From assembly GCA_025996815.1 (NCBI GenBank), contig BNTT01000036.1, positions 1 through 24,820 of the forward strand: 24,820 bases of DNA, written 5' to 3'. A program made the translations under genes and the position numbers. The DNA comes from Bacteroidia bacterium (GTDB lineage: Bacteria > Bacteroidota > Bacteroidia > Bacteroidales > Azobacteroidaceae). The stretch's first letter is position 1. Each line of letters starts with the position of its first letter. Below the pieces are notes generated by a model, which was not told the DNA's origin, made no database searches, and was given only the letters and a program-made list of their open reading frames with translations. Shown piece after piece: positions 7,875-16,929 of this stretch.

Positions 7875-10547
7875 ATGAAACACAGACTTATCTTTTTTTA
7901 TTTGCTTACCTCAACGGCTTTGGTTGCTCAAAACCCCGTTGGGTTGCATTGCGAGCATCTTGCCAATCCTCTGGGGGTGGATGCGGAGGCACCTCGCTTG
8001 TCGTGGCGGTTGGATGATGCGCGGTATGGTGCTGTGCAGAAGGCGTATCGCGTTGTTGTTGGCACCGATTCGCTGGCTGTGGCGCAGGGAAGGGGAGGCG
8101 TTTGGGATTCGCAGAAGCAGGTATTCGACCGGATGCTGGTTGCTTGTGGCGGCGAGAACCTTCAACCGTTTTCAAAATACTATTGGCGCGTGAGCACGTG
8201 GGACAACGAAGATGTGGAGCACTCCTCCGCAGTGGCATCGTTTGAGACCGGTGTGCGCGGCAATCATTGGCAGGGCGCGTGGATTAGCGATGGACACGGC
8301 ATCGACTTCAAGCCGGCACCGTATTTTCGCAAGGCTTTTCCCGTTGAAAAGGAAATCAAATCGGCGCGTGCCTATATTGCCGTTGCCGGATTGTATGAGT
8401 TGTATCTCAATGGCGAGAAGGTGGGCGACCATCGCCTCGACCCGATGTACACCCGTTTCGACCGCCGAACATTGTACGTTACTTACGACGTAACCGCCCA
8501 TCTCAGGCAAGGGCGAAATGCCGTCGGCGTGCTGCTGGGCAATGGCTGGTATAACCACCAATCCATGGGCGTGTGGGACTTCGACCGTGCCCCGTGGCGC
8601 AACCGTCCCGCTTTTTGCTTGGATTTGCGCATCACTTATGCCGATGGCTCTGTGGCGACCATTGCCTCCGAAAGGGACTGGAAAACAGCCACCGGCGCAT
8701 TGGTTTTCAACAGTATCTACACCGCCGAGCATTACGATGCCCGATTGGAAGCACAAGGCTGGAACACCGCCGAGTTTGACGACTCCAAATGGCGCGGCGT
8801 GCGCTATCGCGCGGCTCCGTCAGACAACATCGTGTCGCAGCAACTGCACCCTATCCGCCATGTGGAGGAAATTGCGGCGCAATCCGTCAAAAAAATCAAC
8901 GACACGACCTGTTTATTCGACCTTGGGCGCAATATTGCGGGAGTAACCAAAATACGGGTGAAAGGCGACGCAGGCACCACCTTGCGCGTGAAACACACCG
9001 AACGCTTGGATGCTCACGGACGTGCAGATATGTCGAACATCGACGTCTATCATCGCCCGAAAGACGACACAGACCCCTTCCAAACGGATATTTATACGCT
9101 CGCCGGCACAGGCACGGAGGAGTTTATGCCGAAATTCAACTACAAAGGTTTTCGCTACGTGGAGGTAACGACCGATAAGCCGGTGCAACTGACTAAGGAG
9201 AGCCTCACGGGTTATTTTATGCACAGCGACGTGCCGCCCGTGGGCGAACTTGACACCTCTAATCCCTTGATAAACAAACTGTGGCGTGCCACCAACGCAT
9301 CCTACCTGTCCAATTTATATGGTATCCCCACCGATTGTCCGCAGCGCGAAAAAAACGGCTGGACAGGCGACGGGCATCTCGGCATTGAAACCGGTCTGTT
9401 CAATTTTGAGGCTATTACTGTCTACGAAAAATGGCTGGCAGACCACCGCGACGAGCAGCAACCCAACGGCGTGCTCCCCGACATTATCCCCACCGGCGGC
9501 TGGGGCTACGGAACGGACAACGGCGTGGACTGGACAAGCACCATCGCGATTATCCCGTGGAACATTTATCTGTTTTACGGCGACAGCAAACTGCTATCCG
9601 ACTGCTACGAAAACATCAAACGTTATGTCGATTACATCACCCGCAACAGTCCCGACGGCTTGACCTCGTGGGCACGGGGCGACTGGGTGCCCGTGAAATC
9701 GCGCTCGTCGCTCGAACTCACCTCGTCGATTTATTATTACACCGACGCGCTGATTTTGACCAAGGCGGCGCAACTGTTTGGCAGGCAGCAGGATTACGCG
9801 CAATATGCCGCGCTGGCGGAAAAAATAAAGACCGCGGTCAATGACAAATACCTCAATCGCGAGGCGGGCATCTATGCCAATGGCACGCAAACCGAATTGA
9901 GCGTGCCCTTGCTGTGGGGCGTCGTCCCCGAAGACTGCAAAGCCAAAGTGGCGCGGAATTTGGCGCAAGCGGTGGAAAAAGATGGCTTTCATATCGACGT
10001 GGGCGTGCTGGGAGCCAAAGCCGTGCTCAATGCGTTGAGCGAAAATGGCTATGCCGACATCGCCTGTAAATTGGCAGCGCAGGACACCTACCCCGGCTGG
10101 GGCTGGTGGATTGCCAACGGAGCCACCACGCTGCTCGAAAACTGGGATTTGAAAGCCACGCGCGATATTTCGGACAATCACATGATGTTTGGCGAGATAG
10201 GCGGCTGGTTTTTCAAAGCCCTGGGCGGCATCAAGCCGGATGAGTTTCACCCCGGCTTCAAAAACATCAAGTTGGCACCGCATTTTGCGGCGGGGCTGAC
10301 CCACGCCACGGTGTCCTACCGGTCGCCTTACGGGGAAATTCGCTCGCAGTGGGCACGCAAGAAGACCGCGGTGGCTTACACCGTCGCCATCCCCGCCAAT
10401 GCAACCGCCGATTTCACACCGCCTGCCGGCTACACGTTGAAATCCGCCAAGGCATCGTCGGGCGAGAAAATCGCCTTGCAGGGGGCAAATGCGGTCTATC
10501 ATTTGCCTGCGGGGAAATATCTTTTTGAATTAAAAATTAAGAATTAA
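7875..10547 (+). CDS. Alpha-L-rhamnosidase, GH78 family
   Basis: About 890 residues with a signal peptide ending near ALVAQ, so exported. It follows the GH78 plan: N-terminal beta domains starting GLHCEHLANPLGVD with PRLSW, a carbohydrate-binding-like domain (IAVAGLYELYLNGEKVGDHRLDP, VGVLLGNGWYN), then the (alpha/alpha)6 catalytic barrel. The family acid/substrate cluster is present as DCPQREKNGWTGD, with D487, E492 and D499 at the same spacing as in characterised bacterial rhamnosidases. The likely general base is E755 in TTLLENW. The enzyme removes terminal alpha-L-rhamnose from plant or microbial glycans. It is the first gene of a four-gene operon, 21 nt before the next start. The last codons and stop lie within a 7-bp tandem repeat, so the tail ELKIKN is repeat-encoded. 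Confidence 0.93.
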   Translation: MKHRLIFFYLLTSTALVAQNPVGLHCEHLANPLGVDAEAPRLSWRLDDARYGAVQKAYRVVVGTDSLAVAQGRGGVWDSQKQVFDRMLVACGGENLQPFSKYYWRVSTWDNEDVEHSSAVASFETGVRGNHWQGAWISDGHGIDFKPAPYFRKAFPVEKEIKSARAYIAVAGLYELYLNGEKVGDHRLDPMYTRFDRRTLYVTYDVTAHLRQGRNAVGVLLGNGWYNHQSMGVWDFDRAPWRNRPAFCLDLRITYADGSVATIASERDWKTATGALVFNSIYTAEHYDARLEAQGWNTAEFDDSKWRGVRYRAAPSDNIVSQQLHPIRHVEEIAAQSVKKINDTTCLFDLGRNIAGVTKIRVKGDAGTTLRVKHTERLDAHGRADMSNIDVYHRPKDDTDPFQTDIYTLAGTGTEEFMPKFNYKGFRYVEVTTDKPVQLTKESLTGYFMHSDVPPVGELDTSNPLINKLWRATNASYLSNLYGIPTDCPQREKNGWTGDGHLGIETGLFNFEAITVYEKWLADHRDEQQPNGVLPDIIPTGGWGYGTDNGVDWTSTIAIIPWNIYLFYGDSKLLSDCYENIKRYVDYITRNSPDGLTSWARGDWVPVKSRSSLELTSSIYYYTDALILTKAAQLFGRQQDYAQYAALAEKIKTAVNDKYLNREAGIYANGTQTELSVPLLWGVVPEDCKAKVARNLAQAVEKDGFHIDVGVLGAKAVLNALSENGYADIACKLAAQDTYPGWGWWIANGATTLLENWDLKATRDISDNHMMFGEIGGWFFKALGGIKPDEFHPGFKNIKLAPHFAAGLTHATVSYRSPYGEIRSQWARKKTAVAYTVAIPANATADFTPPAGYTLKSAKASSGEKIALQGANAVYHLPAGKYLFELKIKN

Positions 10548-10561
10548 AAATTAAAAATTAA
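10527..10561 (+). repeat. Heptamer tandem array over GH78 stop codon
   Basis: Five 7-bp units of the (G/A)AATTAA type run from the last codons of the GH78 gene through its stop (10545-10547) to 8 nt before the next start. It is the same repeat family as at 2911 and 16877. Confidence 0.85.
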
Positions 10562-10568
10562 ATATACA

Positions 10569-13500
10569 ATGAAAAAAACATCATTCTTTGCCGGATTGCT
10601 ATTTATCGTGCTCACCGGCTGTGCGGGTGGCAAGAAATCGCTCACAGACTATGCCAACCCGCTATTTGGGACAGCCACTTTGTGGGACAGTATTGACATC
10701 GGGTACACGCCCACGTTTCGGACTTGGGGTGCGGAGGTGTTTCCGGGCGCATCGCTGCCCAACGCGATGGTGCAACTCAGTCCGGTAACGCTCTTTCACA
10801 GCGGGGCGGGCTATCAGTATGAAGACACGGTCATTTATGCCTTCACGCACACCAACAAGGGGCATTGGAACCTTTGCCACGTGCCTCTCCTGCCGGTTGT
10901 CGGCGAGGTGTTGCCGGATAATTACCGTTCAGGATTCAGCCACGCAAAGGAATCGGCGCATCCGGGGTATTATCAAGTCTTTTTGGACAGGTATAATATC
11001 AATGTCGAACTGACCTCCACCTTGCGCTGTGCCTATCACAAGTATGAATATCCATCGGGGAGCGGCAAAAAACTGTTGGCAGACCTTTCGGTTTCCAACG
11101 AGCGCGTGCGTGCGTGGGACATTCGGCAGGATGGCGACAAGGCTTTCAAAGGCTTTCAGCACGCCGGTGAGAAGATATATTTTTATGCGGTGTCGAACTA
11201 TGCCATCGCGGGCATTGATTCGTTGCGAAAAGAGGCGAAAGTGGTGTCTGTGGTTCGCTTTGCGGATGCCTCGGAGAATGTGCCCTTGGAATTGAAAATA
11301 GGATTTTCGTTTGTCAGCATCGAAAATGCCAAAGCCAATTTGGTGCAAGAGATTGAAACAAAGACGTTTGCGCAGGTGAGGGGTGAGGCAACCGACACGT
11401 GGGAGGCGTTGTTGTCCAAAATACAGGTTACAGGCGGCAGTGAGCGGCAAAAAGAGGTTTTCTATTCGTGCCTCTACCGCGCGTTTCTTTGGCCCGCTCT
11501 GCGCAGTGATGCCAACGGCGACTTCACAGACGTGACGGGCAAGGTGGTCAATAAAGGGTTTCGCTACTATACCGACCCGTCGTTTTGGGACGATTATCGC
11601 AACAAGTTGGTCTTGTTGGGGATGCTCTCGCCGCAAGTGGCTGTGGATGTGATAAATTCCGTTACCGACAAGGGCGAACATACCGGCTTTATGCCTACGT
11701 TTTTTCACGGCGACCACGCTTCGGCATTCGTTGCCGGAGCCTATCTGCGCGGCTTGAGCGGCTTCGACGTGAACAAAGCCTATCAATTATTGTTGCGCAA
11801 CGCCACCGTTGAGGGTGGCAGTCGCCCGCGTTTGAACGAATATATGGAAAAAGGCTATATCGCCGAGCCTGACCTCCCCCATCCGGTGCTTGAAACGGTG
11901 GCGGCGGCGGGCGTGACCAAGACGCTCGAATATGCCTACGATGATTATGCGGTGTCGTTGCTGGCAAAAGCATTAGACGATAAGGCTAATTACGACCTTC
12001 TGACGCAGCGGACGGGCAACTATAAAAACCTCTTCGACCCGTCCACGGGCTTGATGCGGGGGCGGCTGGCGAGCGGCGAGTGGATTCCGAAATTTGACCC
12101 CTACGTTCCCTATTACGAATATATGTATCGCGAGGCAAACGCCTGGCAGTCCTCCTTTTTTGCCCCGCACGACACGAAGGGGTTGATTGCCCTTTATCCC
12201 TCCGAAAAGGCGTTTGAGAACAAGGTGGATTCGCTGTTTTCCGTCCCCTGGAAAGGCTATGAGGCTTACAATTTGTCCGGTTTCATCGGTCAATACTGTC
12301 AGGGAAATCAGCCCGACCACAGTTTTCCGTTTCTGTATTATTTCATCGACAAGCAGGAGAAGTCGCAGGTGCTGTTAGACAGCATTATGAATCATTTTTA
12401 CGGGATGGGACAGCACGGATTGGCATTAGCCGGAATGGACGACGCGGGGGAAATGTCGTCGTGGTATGTCTTCAATGCCATCGGCATCTATCCCTATTCG
12501 CCTGCCGATGCCGAGTATATCGTATCCGTGCCGCTGTTCGACAAGGTTGTTTTCACGCTGGACGACCACACCCGCTTTACGATTTCCAAGAAGAACAGGG
12601 GGCAGAAAATAGCCTCCATCGCTTACGACAAGCAGCCCCTTGACGGCTATTTTATCTCTCACGAGGCTTTGAAACGCGGGAAGGATTTGGTGATTACGAC
12701 GGAAGCCGCCGACAGGGAGGTGTCCATCGTTGCCCGACCGTCTGTGGAAGCGAGCAACAGCCACTACAAAGGCAATCTGCCACCGCTCGCGCCCGACCAT
12801 TTTATCAAATTGCCGGTGGGAAAGGTGAAGCCGAACGGCTGGCTGAAGCGGTATCTGGAATTGCAACGCGACGGATTGACGGGGCAACTCGGCGAAATCA
12901 GCGCGTGGCTTGATAAGAAAAACAACGCTTGGCTCAGTACCGGAGGCGCAAACGGCTGGGAAGAAGTCCCCTATTGGCTCAAAGGATATGGCAATATCGC
13001 CTATATTTTAGGGGATGAGAAGATGCTGCAAGAGACCAAAACATGGATTGAAGCCGTTTTCAAAACTCAACAGCCGGACGGCTATTTCGGTCCCGTGAAC
13101 GAACGCAATGGCAAAAGAGAGTTGTGGGCAAATATGATTATGCTCTGGTGCCTGCAATCGTACTACGAATATTCCAACGACCCGCGCGTTATCAGCCTGA
13201 TGACCAACTATTTCAAATGGCAGATGACCGTGCCCGACGAAAAGTTTCTGGAAGATTATTGGGAAAACTCCCGCGGCGGGGATAATATGTACAGCGTATA
13301 TTGGCTCTACAACATCACAGGGGATGCTTTCCTGCTCGATTTGGTGCACAAAATTCATCGCAACACCGCCAATTGGATGCAGGAGGCTTCGCTGCCCAAC
13401 TGGCACAATGTGAATATCGCTCAGGGCTTTCGCGAGCCGGCAGAATATTATATGCTGACCCACGACCCGGCGCATCTGAACGCCACCTACAACGACCACG

Positions 13501-14684
13501 AACTCATCCGCAGCCTCTTCGGACAGGTGTCCGGAGGGATGTTTGGTGCCGACGAAAATGCGCGGGAAGGGCACACCGACCCGCATCAGGGCACGGAAAC
13601 CTGCGGCTTTGTGGAACAGATGGCATCCGACGAGATGCTGCTGCGCTACACCGGCGACCCGCTGTGGGCAGAGCACTGCGAAAATGTGGCGTTCAACTCC
13701 TATCCGGCGGCGGTGATGCCCGATTTCAAGGCATTGCGCTATATCACCTGCCCCAATCACGTGGTCAGCGATTCGGAAAATCATCGTCCGGGTATTGATA
13801 ACGGTGGTCCTTTTTTGGCGATGAATCCGTTCAGTAGCCGCTGCTGTCAGCACAATCACACGCAGGGATGGCCCTATTTCGTCGAAAATCTGCTGCTGGC
13901 AACGCCCGACAATGGCATCGCTGCTGCCATTTACGGTGCCTGCGAAGCAATCGTGCACGTGGGCAGCGGCACACAGATAGCGGTTGCCGAAGACACGCAC
14001 TACCCGTTTGACGACCAAATACGGTTTACGGTCAAGACAGCGAAAAAGGTCGCCTTCCCGTTCTACCTGCGCATTCCCTCGTGGACGAAAAATGCCCAAC
14101 TGAAAATCAATGGGAAAGCCTCGACCGTGGCGTTGGAGGCAGGAAAATACGCCTGCATCCGGCGCGAATGGAAAAACGGCGACGTGGTGACGCTCACCGT
14201 GCCGATGGATTTTGCGCTGCAAACGTGGCAAGCGAATAAAAACAGCGTCAGCGTGAACTACGGACCGCTCACGCTCTCGCTCAACATCAAGGAAGACTAC
14301 CGAAAAGTGGATAGCAAGCAGTCCGCTATCGGCGATTCCCGCTGGCAGGAATCCGTCGACCCTGAAAAGTGGCCCTCGTATGAGATTTATCCGGCGAGCG
14401 CGTGGAACTATGCCCTGGTATTGAACGAGGGACAACCGTTTCAAGATTTTCAGGTGGAAAAACGGGCGTGGTCGGCAGACAATTTCCCGTTCACACAGCA
14501 AAATTCGCCCCTCATCATCAAAGCCAAAGGGCGACAGGTGCCCTCGTGGACGATAGATGAACACGGCTTATGCGGCGTGTTGCCCGAACAGGACTGTGTG
14601 AAATCAGCGCAGGAAGAAGATATAGAACTCGTGCCGATGGGTGCTGCCCGGTTGCGGATTACGTCTTTTCCGGTGGCTCATTAA
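10569..14684 (+). CDS. GH92-like alpha-mannosidase domain fused to GH127-like beta-L-arabinofuranosidase domain, lipoprotein
   Basis: 1371 residues, about twice the size of either family. Signal peptide with lipobox LTGC (Cys18). Residues about 25-720 are GH92 (calcium-dependent exo-alpha-mannosidases): YANPLFGT, VFPGASLPNAMVQLSP, YAFTHTNKG, REANAWQSSFFAPHD (E522 as likely acid), and MDDAGEMSSWYVFNAIGIYP (D624/D625). The family motif GNEPxH is GNQPDH here (Q581). Residues about 745-1371 are a six-hairpin glycosidase related to GH127 (DUF1680): NGWLKRYLELQRDGLTG, GWEEVPYWLKGYG, TETC (E1010, C1012) and SSRCCQHN (C1092, C1093). These four would be the zinc set, with C1092 matching the cysteine nucleophile of characterised GH127 enzymes; E996 is a candidate acid/base. 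One chain could remove mannose-like and arabinofuranose-like residues. Exact substrates are not certain. Confidence 0.88.
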   Translation: MKKTSFFAGLLFIVLTGCAGGKKSLTDYANPLFGTATLWDSIDIGYTPTFRTWGAEVFPGASLPNAMVQLSPVTLFHSGAGYQYEDTVIYAFTHTNKGHWNLCHVPLLPVVGEVLPDNYRSGFSHAKESAHPGYYQVFLDRYNINVELTSTLRCAYHKYEYPSGSGKKLLADLSVSNERVRAWDIRQDGDKAFKGFQHAGEKIYFYAVSNYAIAGIDSLRKEAKVVSVVRFADASENVPLELKIGFSFVSIENAKANLVQEIETKTFAQVRGEATDTWEALLSKIQVTGGSERQKEVFYSCLYRAFLWPALRSDANGDFTDVTGKVVNKGFRYYTDPSFWDDYRNKLVLLGMLSPQVAVDVINSVTDKGEHTGFMPTFFHGDHASAFVAGAYLRGLSGFDVNKAYQLLLRNATVEGGSRPRLNEYMEKGYIAEPDLPHPVLETVAAAGVTKTLEYAYDDYAVSLLAKALDDKANYDLLTQRTGNYKNLFDPSTGLMRGRLASGEWIPKFDPYVPYYEYMYREANAWQSSFFAPHDTKGLIALYPSEKAFENKVDSLFSVPWKGYEAYNLSGFIGQYCQGNQPDHSFPFLYYFIDKQEKSQVLLDSIMNHFYGMGQHGLALAGMDDAGEMSSWYVFNAIGIYPYSPADAEYIVSVPLFDKVVFTLDDHTRFTISKKNRGQKIASIAYDKQPLDGYFISHEALKRGKDLVITTEAADREVSIVARPSVEASNSHYKGNLPPLAPDHFIKLPVGKVKPNGWLKRYLELQRDGLTGQLGEISAWLDKKNNAWLSTGGANGWEEVPYWLKGYGNIAYILGDEKMLQETKTWIEAVFKTQQPDGYFGPVNERNGKRELWANMIMLWCLQSYYEYSNDPRVISLMTNYFKWQMTVPDEKFLEDYWENSRGGDNMYSVYWLYNITGDAFLLDLVHKIHRNTANWMQEASLPNWHNVNIAQGFREPAEYYMLTHDPAHLNATYNDHELIRSLFGQVSGGMFGADENAREGHTDPHQGTETCGFVEQMASDEMLLRYTGDPLWAEHCENVAFNSYPAAVMPDFKALRYITCPNHVVSDSENHRPGIDNGGPFLAMNPFSSRCCQHNHTQGWPYFVENLLLATPDNGIAAAIYGACEAIVHVGSGTQIAVAEDTHYPFDDQIRFTVKTAKKVAFPFYLRIPSWTKNAQLKINGKASTVALEAGKYACIRREWKNGDVVTLTVPMDFALQTWQANKNSVSVNYGPLTLSLNIKEDYRKVDSKQSAIGDSRWQESVDPEKWPSYEIYPASAWNYALVLNEGQPFQDFQVEKRAWSADNFPFTQQNSPLIIKAKGRQVPSWTIDEHGLCGVLPEQDCVKSAQEEDIELVPMGAARLRITSFPVAH

Positions 14685-14706
14685 ACAAATATAAATTATA
14701 AAATAG

Positions 14707-16875
14707 ATGAAAAAGAACGCATTATTGGTAGCATTTTTAGGATTAGGGCTTCCTCTGACAGCCCAAACGAGCGACAATGTTAAGACAACATTTCAAACTT
14801 CGCGCGAGTGGCGACCCTCCATTGATTCGCGGGCGGATGCCGCGATGGTGTATGGCGTGGGAGGCAATCCTTCCGACCGAACGAAAAGTATCCCGTTTGA
14901 GGAGCGCGTGAAATCGTGGCGCGACAGGGGATATATCGCCCATTTTATGACGGGCATTGCCTGGGGGGAATATCAGGATTATTTTACCGGCGAATGGGAC
15001 GGCAAAATGCACTTAGACGAAGGTCAGAAGCAGCAGAATGGCGATACAATATGGCACGGGCGTATGGTGCCCTACATCGTGCCGACCGCCAATTATCTGA
15101 AATACATCAAAGAGAAGCACGTGAAGCGGGTGATTGATGCCGGAATTGATGCCATTTTTATGGAAGAGCCGGAGTTTTGGGCGCGTGGAGGCTATAGCGA
15201 ATCCTTTAAGCAGGAATGGAAAAACTATTACGGCTTCGACTGGCGACCGCAACACGAATCGCCCGAAAACACTTATTTGGCAAACAAACTGAAATATCAG
15301 TTGTACTATAATGCTCTGAATGAGGTGTTTACTTATGCCAAAGAATACGGCAAAAGCAAGGGATTGGATGTGAAATGCTATGTGCCAACGCATTCGCTGG
15401 TCAATTATTCGCAGTGGATGATTGTAAGCCCCGAAGCAAGTCTGGCATCGCTGCCCTGCGTGGACGGCTACATTGCGCAGGTGTGGACGGGCACCTCCCG
15501 CGAGCCGAATTTCTATAACGGTGCCGCGAAAGAGCGGGTTTTTGAGACGGCTTTTTTGGAATACGGCTCGATGGAGTCGATGACAGCACCCACGGGGCGC
15601 AAAATGTTTTTCCTGACCGACCCCATCGAAGACTGGTCGCGCGATTGGGCGGATTACAAGCAAAACTATCAGGCAACATTCACCGCGCAGTTGCTCTATC
15701 CCAACATTGCCAACTATGAGGTGATGCCCTGGCCCGAGCGGATTTATGAAGGGCTTTACAAAATAAGCGCGAACAGCAACGAAAAGGCAAACATCCCGCG
15801 ACATTATTCTACCCAAATGCAGGTGATGATTAACTCGCTGAACAGTATGCCGCTGTCGGACAACAAGGTAACAGGCTCCGGCGGCATCAGCGTGCTGATG
15901 GCAAATTCGCTGATGTTTCAACGCTTTCCGACACACGCCGGATATGAAGACCCGCAGTTGTCTAATTTCTACGGGCAGGCGTTGCCATTCCTGAAGCGGG
16001 GCGTGCCGGTGAATATCGTGCATATCGAAAATCTGGGCTACAAGCAGGCGTTGGCAAACACCAAAGTGCTGCTGATGACCTATTCCAATATGAAACCCCT
16101 GTCGCCGGAAGCACACGCGCAGATTGCCCAATGGGTGAAAAAAGGCGGCGTGGTGGTTTACAGCGGGCGCGACGACGACCCGTTCCAAACGGTGCAGGAA
16201 TGGTGGAACACAAAAGGGAAAAAATACACATCGCCGGCGAATCACCTGTTTGAGCAGATGAATATTGCGGCATCGCCCGCGGCAGGCGAATACAGTTATG
16301 GCAAGGGCACGGTGTATGTTTTGCGCTCCGACCCCAAGGAATTTGTGCTAACGGGCGGCAGCGACAAGCCGTTGGTGGACGTGGTGAAGCAAATGTATGA
16401 GCAAAAAGCAAAAGCCGGCACGCTCACATTCAAAAACAATTTCTACCTTGCGCGGGGCGTTTATGATTTGGTGAGCGTGCTAACGGAGAGTGTCAGCGAT
16501 GAGCCATATCAGATACACGGCACCTTGATTGATTTGTTTGACCCGAAACTGCCGGTCTATCAAACGAAAAGTGTGCCGGCGGGCGAGCAAGCCTTCTTCC
16601 TAAATGTGGAGCGCGTAAAAAACAGGCAAAAGCCGCAAGTGCTGGCGGGTGCAAGTAGGGTGTATGACGAAAAGATTGGCAAAAACACCTATTCGTTTAT
16701 CGCCAAAAGTCCGGCGAATACCACAAATGTGTCGCGGATTTTGCTGCCGAAGAAATTTTTGGAAGTATCGGTTAATAGTAACAAAATAACTGCCTCTTGG
16801 GACGAGCAGTCGAAAACGTGTTTGTTGGAGTTTGAGAATAGTCCGGAGGGGGTTTGGGTTGAGATTACTTGGTAA
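14707..16875 (+). CDS. Putative exported glycoside hydrolase (TIM barrel plus GATase-like domain), family not assigned
   Basis: 722 residues with a signal peptide ending near PLTAQ. I do not recognise a named family. The N-terminal 370 or so residues look like a TIM-barrel glycosidase: FMTGIAWGEYQDYF early, an acidic strand end IDAIFMEEPEFWARGGYSESF (E153, E154, E156), and a later YEVMPWPERIYEG (E338), a plausible acid/nucleophile pair. Residues about 400-510 resemble the GATase-like trimerisation domain of GH42 enzymes: ISVLMANSLMFQRF, FLKRGVPVNIVHIENLGY, VLLMTYSNMKPLSPEA, WVKKGGVVVYSGRDD. The C-terminus is beta-rich. Third gene of the operon, 22 nt after the GH92-GH127 gene. Context and fold suggest a polysaccharide-degrading role; substrate is unknown. 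An inactive, binding-only role is possible. Confidence 0.7.
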   Translation: MKKNALLVAFLGLGLPLTAQTSDNVKTTFQTSREWRPSIDSRADAAMVYGVGGNPSDRTKSIPFEERVKSWRDRGYIAHFMTGIAWGEYQDYFTGEWDGKMHLDEGQKQQNGDTIWHGRMVPYIVPTANYLKYIKEKHVKRVIDAGIDAIFMEEPEFWARGGYSESFKQEWKNYYGFDWRPQHESPENTYLANKLKYQLYYNALNEVFTYAKEYGKSKGLDVKCYVPTHSLVNYSQWMIVSPEASLASLPCVDGYIAQVWTGTSREPNFYNGAAKERVFETAFLEYGSMESMTAPTGRKMFFLTDPIEDWSRDWADYKQNYQATFTAQLLYPNIANYEVMPWPERIYEGLYKISANSNEKANIPRHYSTQMQVMINSLNSMPLSDNKVTGSGGISVLMANSLMFQRFPTHAGYEDPQLSNFYGQALPFLKRGVPVNIVHIENLGYKQALANTKVLLMTYSNMKPLSPEAHAQIAQWVKKGGVVVYSGRDDDPFQTVQEWWNTKGKKYTSPANHLFEQMNIAASPAAGEYSYGKGTVYVLRSDPKEFVLTGGSDKPLVDVVKQMYEQKAKAGTLTFKNNFYLARGVYDLVSVLTESVSDEPYQIHGTLIDLFDPKLPVYQTKSVPAGEQAFFLNVERVKNRQKPQVLAGASRVYDEKIGKNTYSFIAKSPANTTNVSRILLPKKFLEVSVNSNKITASWDEQSKTCLLEFENSPEGVWVEITW

Positions 16876-16876
16876 A

Positions 16877-16918
16877 GAATTACGAATTACGAATTAAAAA
16901 TTACGAATTAAAAATTAA
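16877..16918 (+). repeat. Heptamer tandem array in intergenic gap (6 units)
   Basis: Six 7-bp units (GAATTAC, GAATTAC, GAATTAA, AAATTAC, GAATTAA, AAATTAA) fill most of the 54-nt gap between the third and fourth operon genes, starting right after the TAA stop at 16873-16875. Confidence 0.9.
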
Positions 16919-16929
16919 ATTATAGAGTT

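Noticed and set aside
13008..14564. 518-codon minus-strand frame opposite the GH127-like domain
   Set aside because: Shadow of a conserved glycosidase; no start context or domain.
15013..16245. 410-codon minus-strand frame opposite the third operon gene
   Set aside because: The plus strand has a signal peptide, operon spacing and a coherent fold; the antisense product does not.
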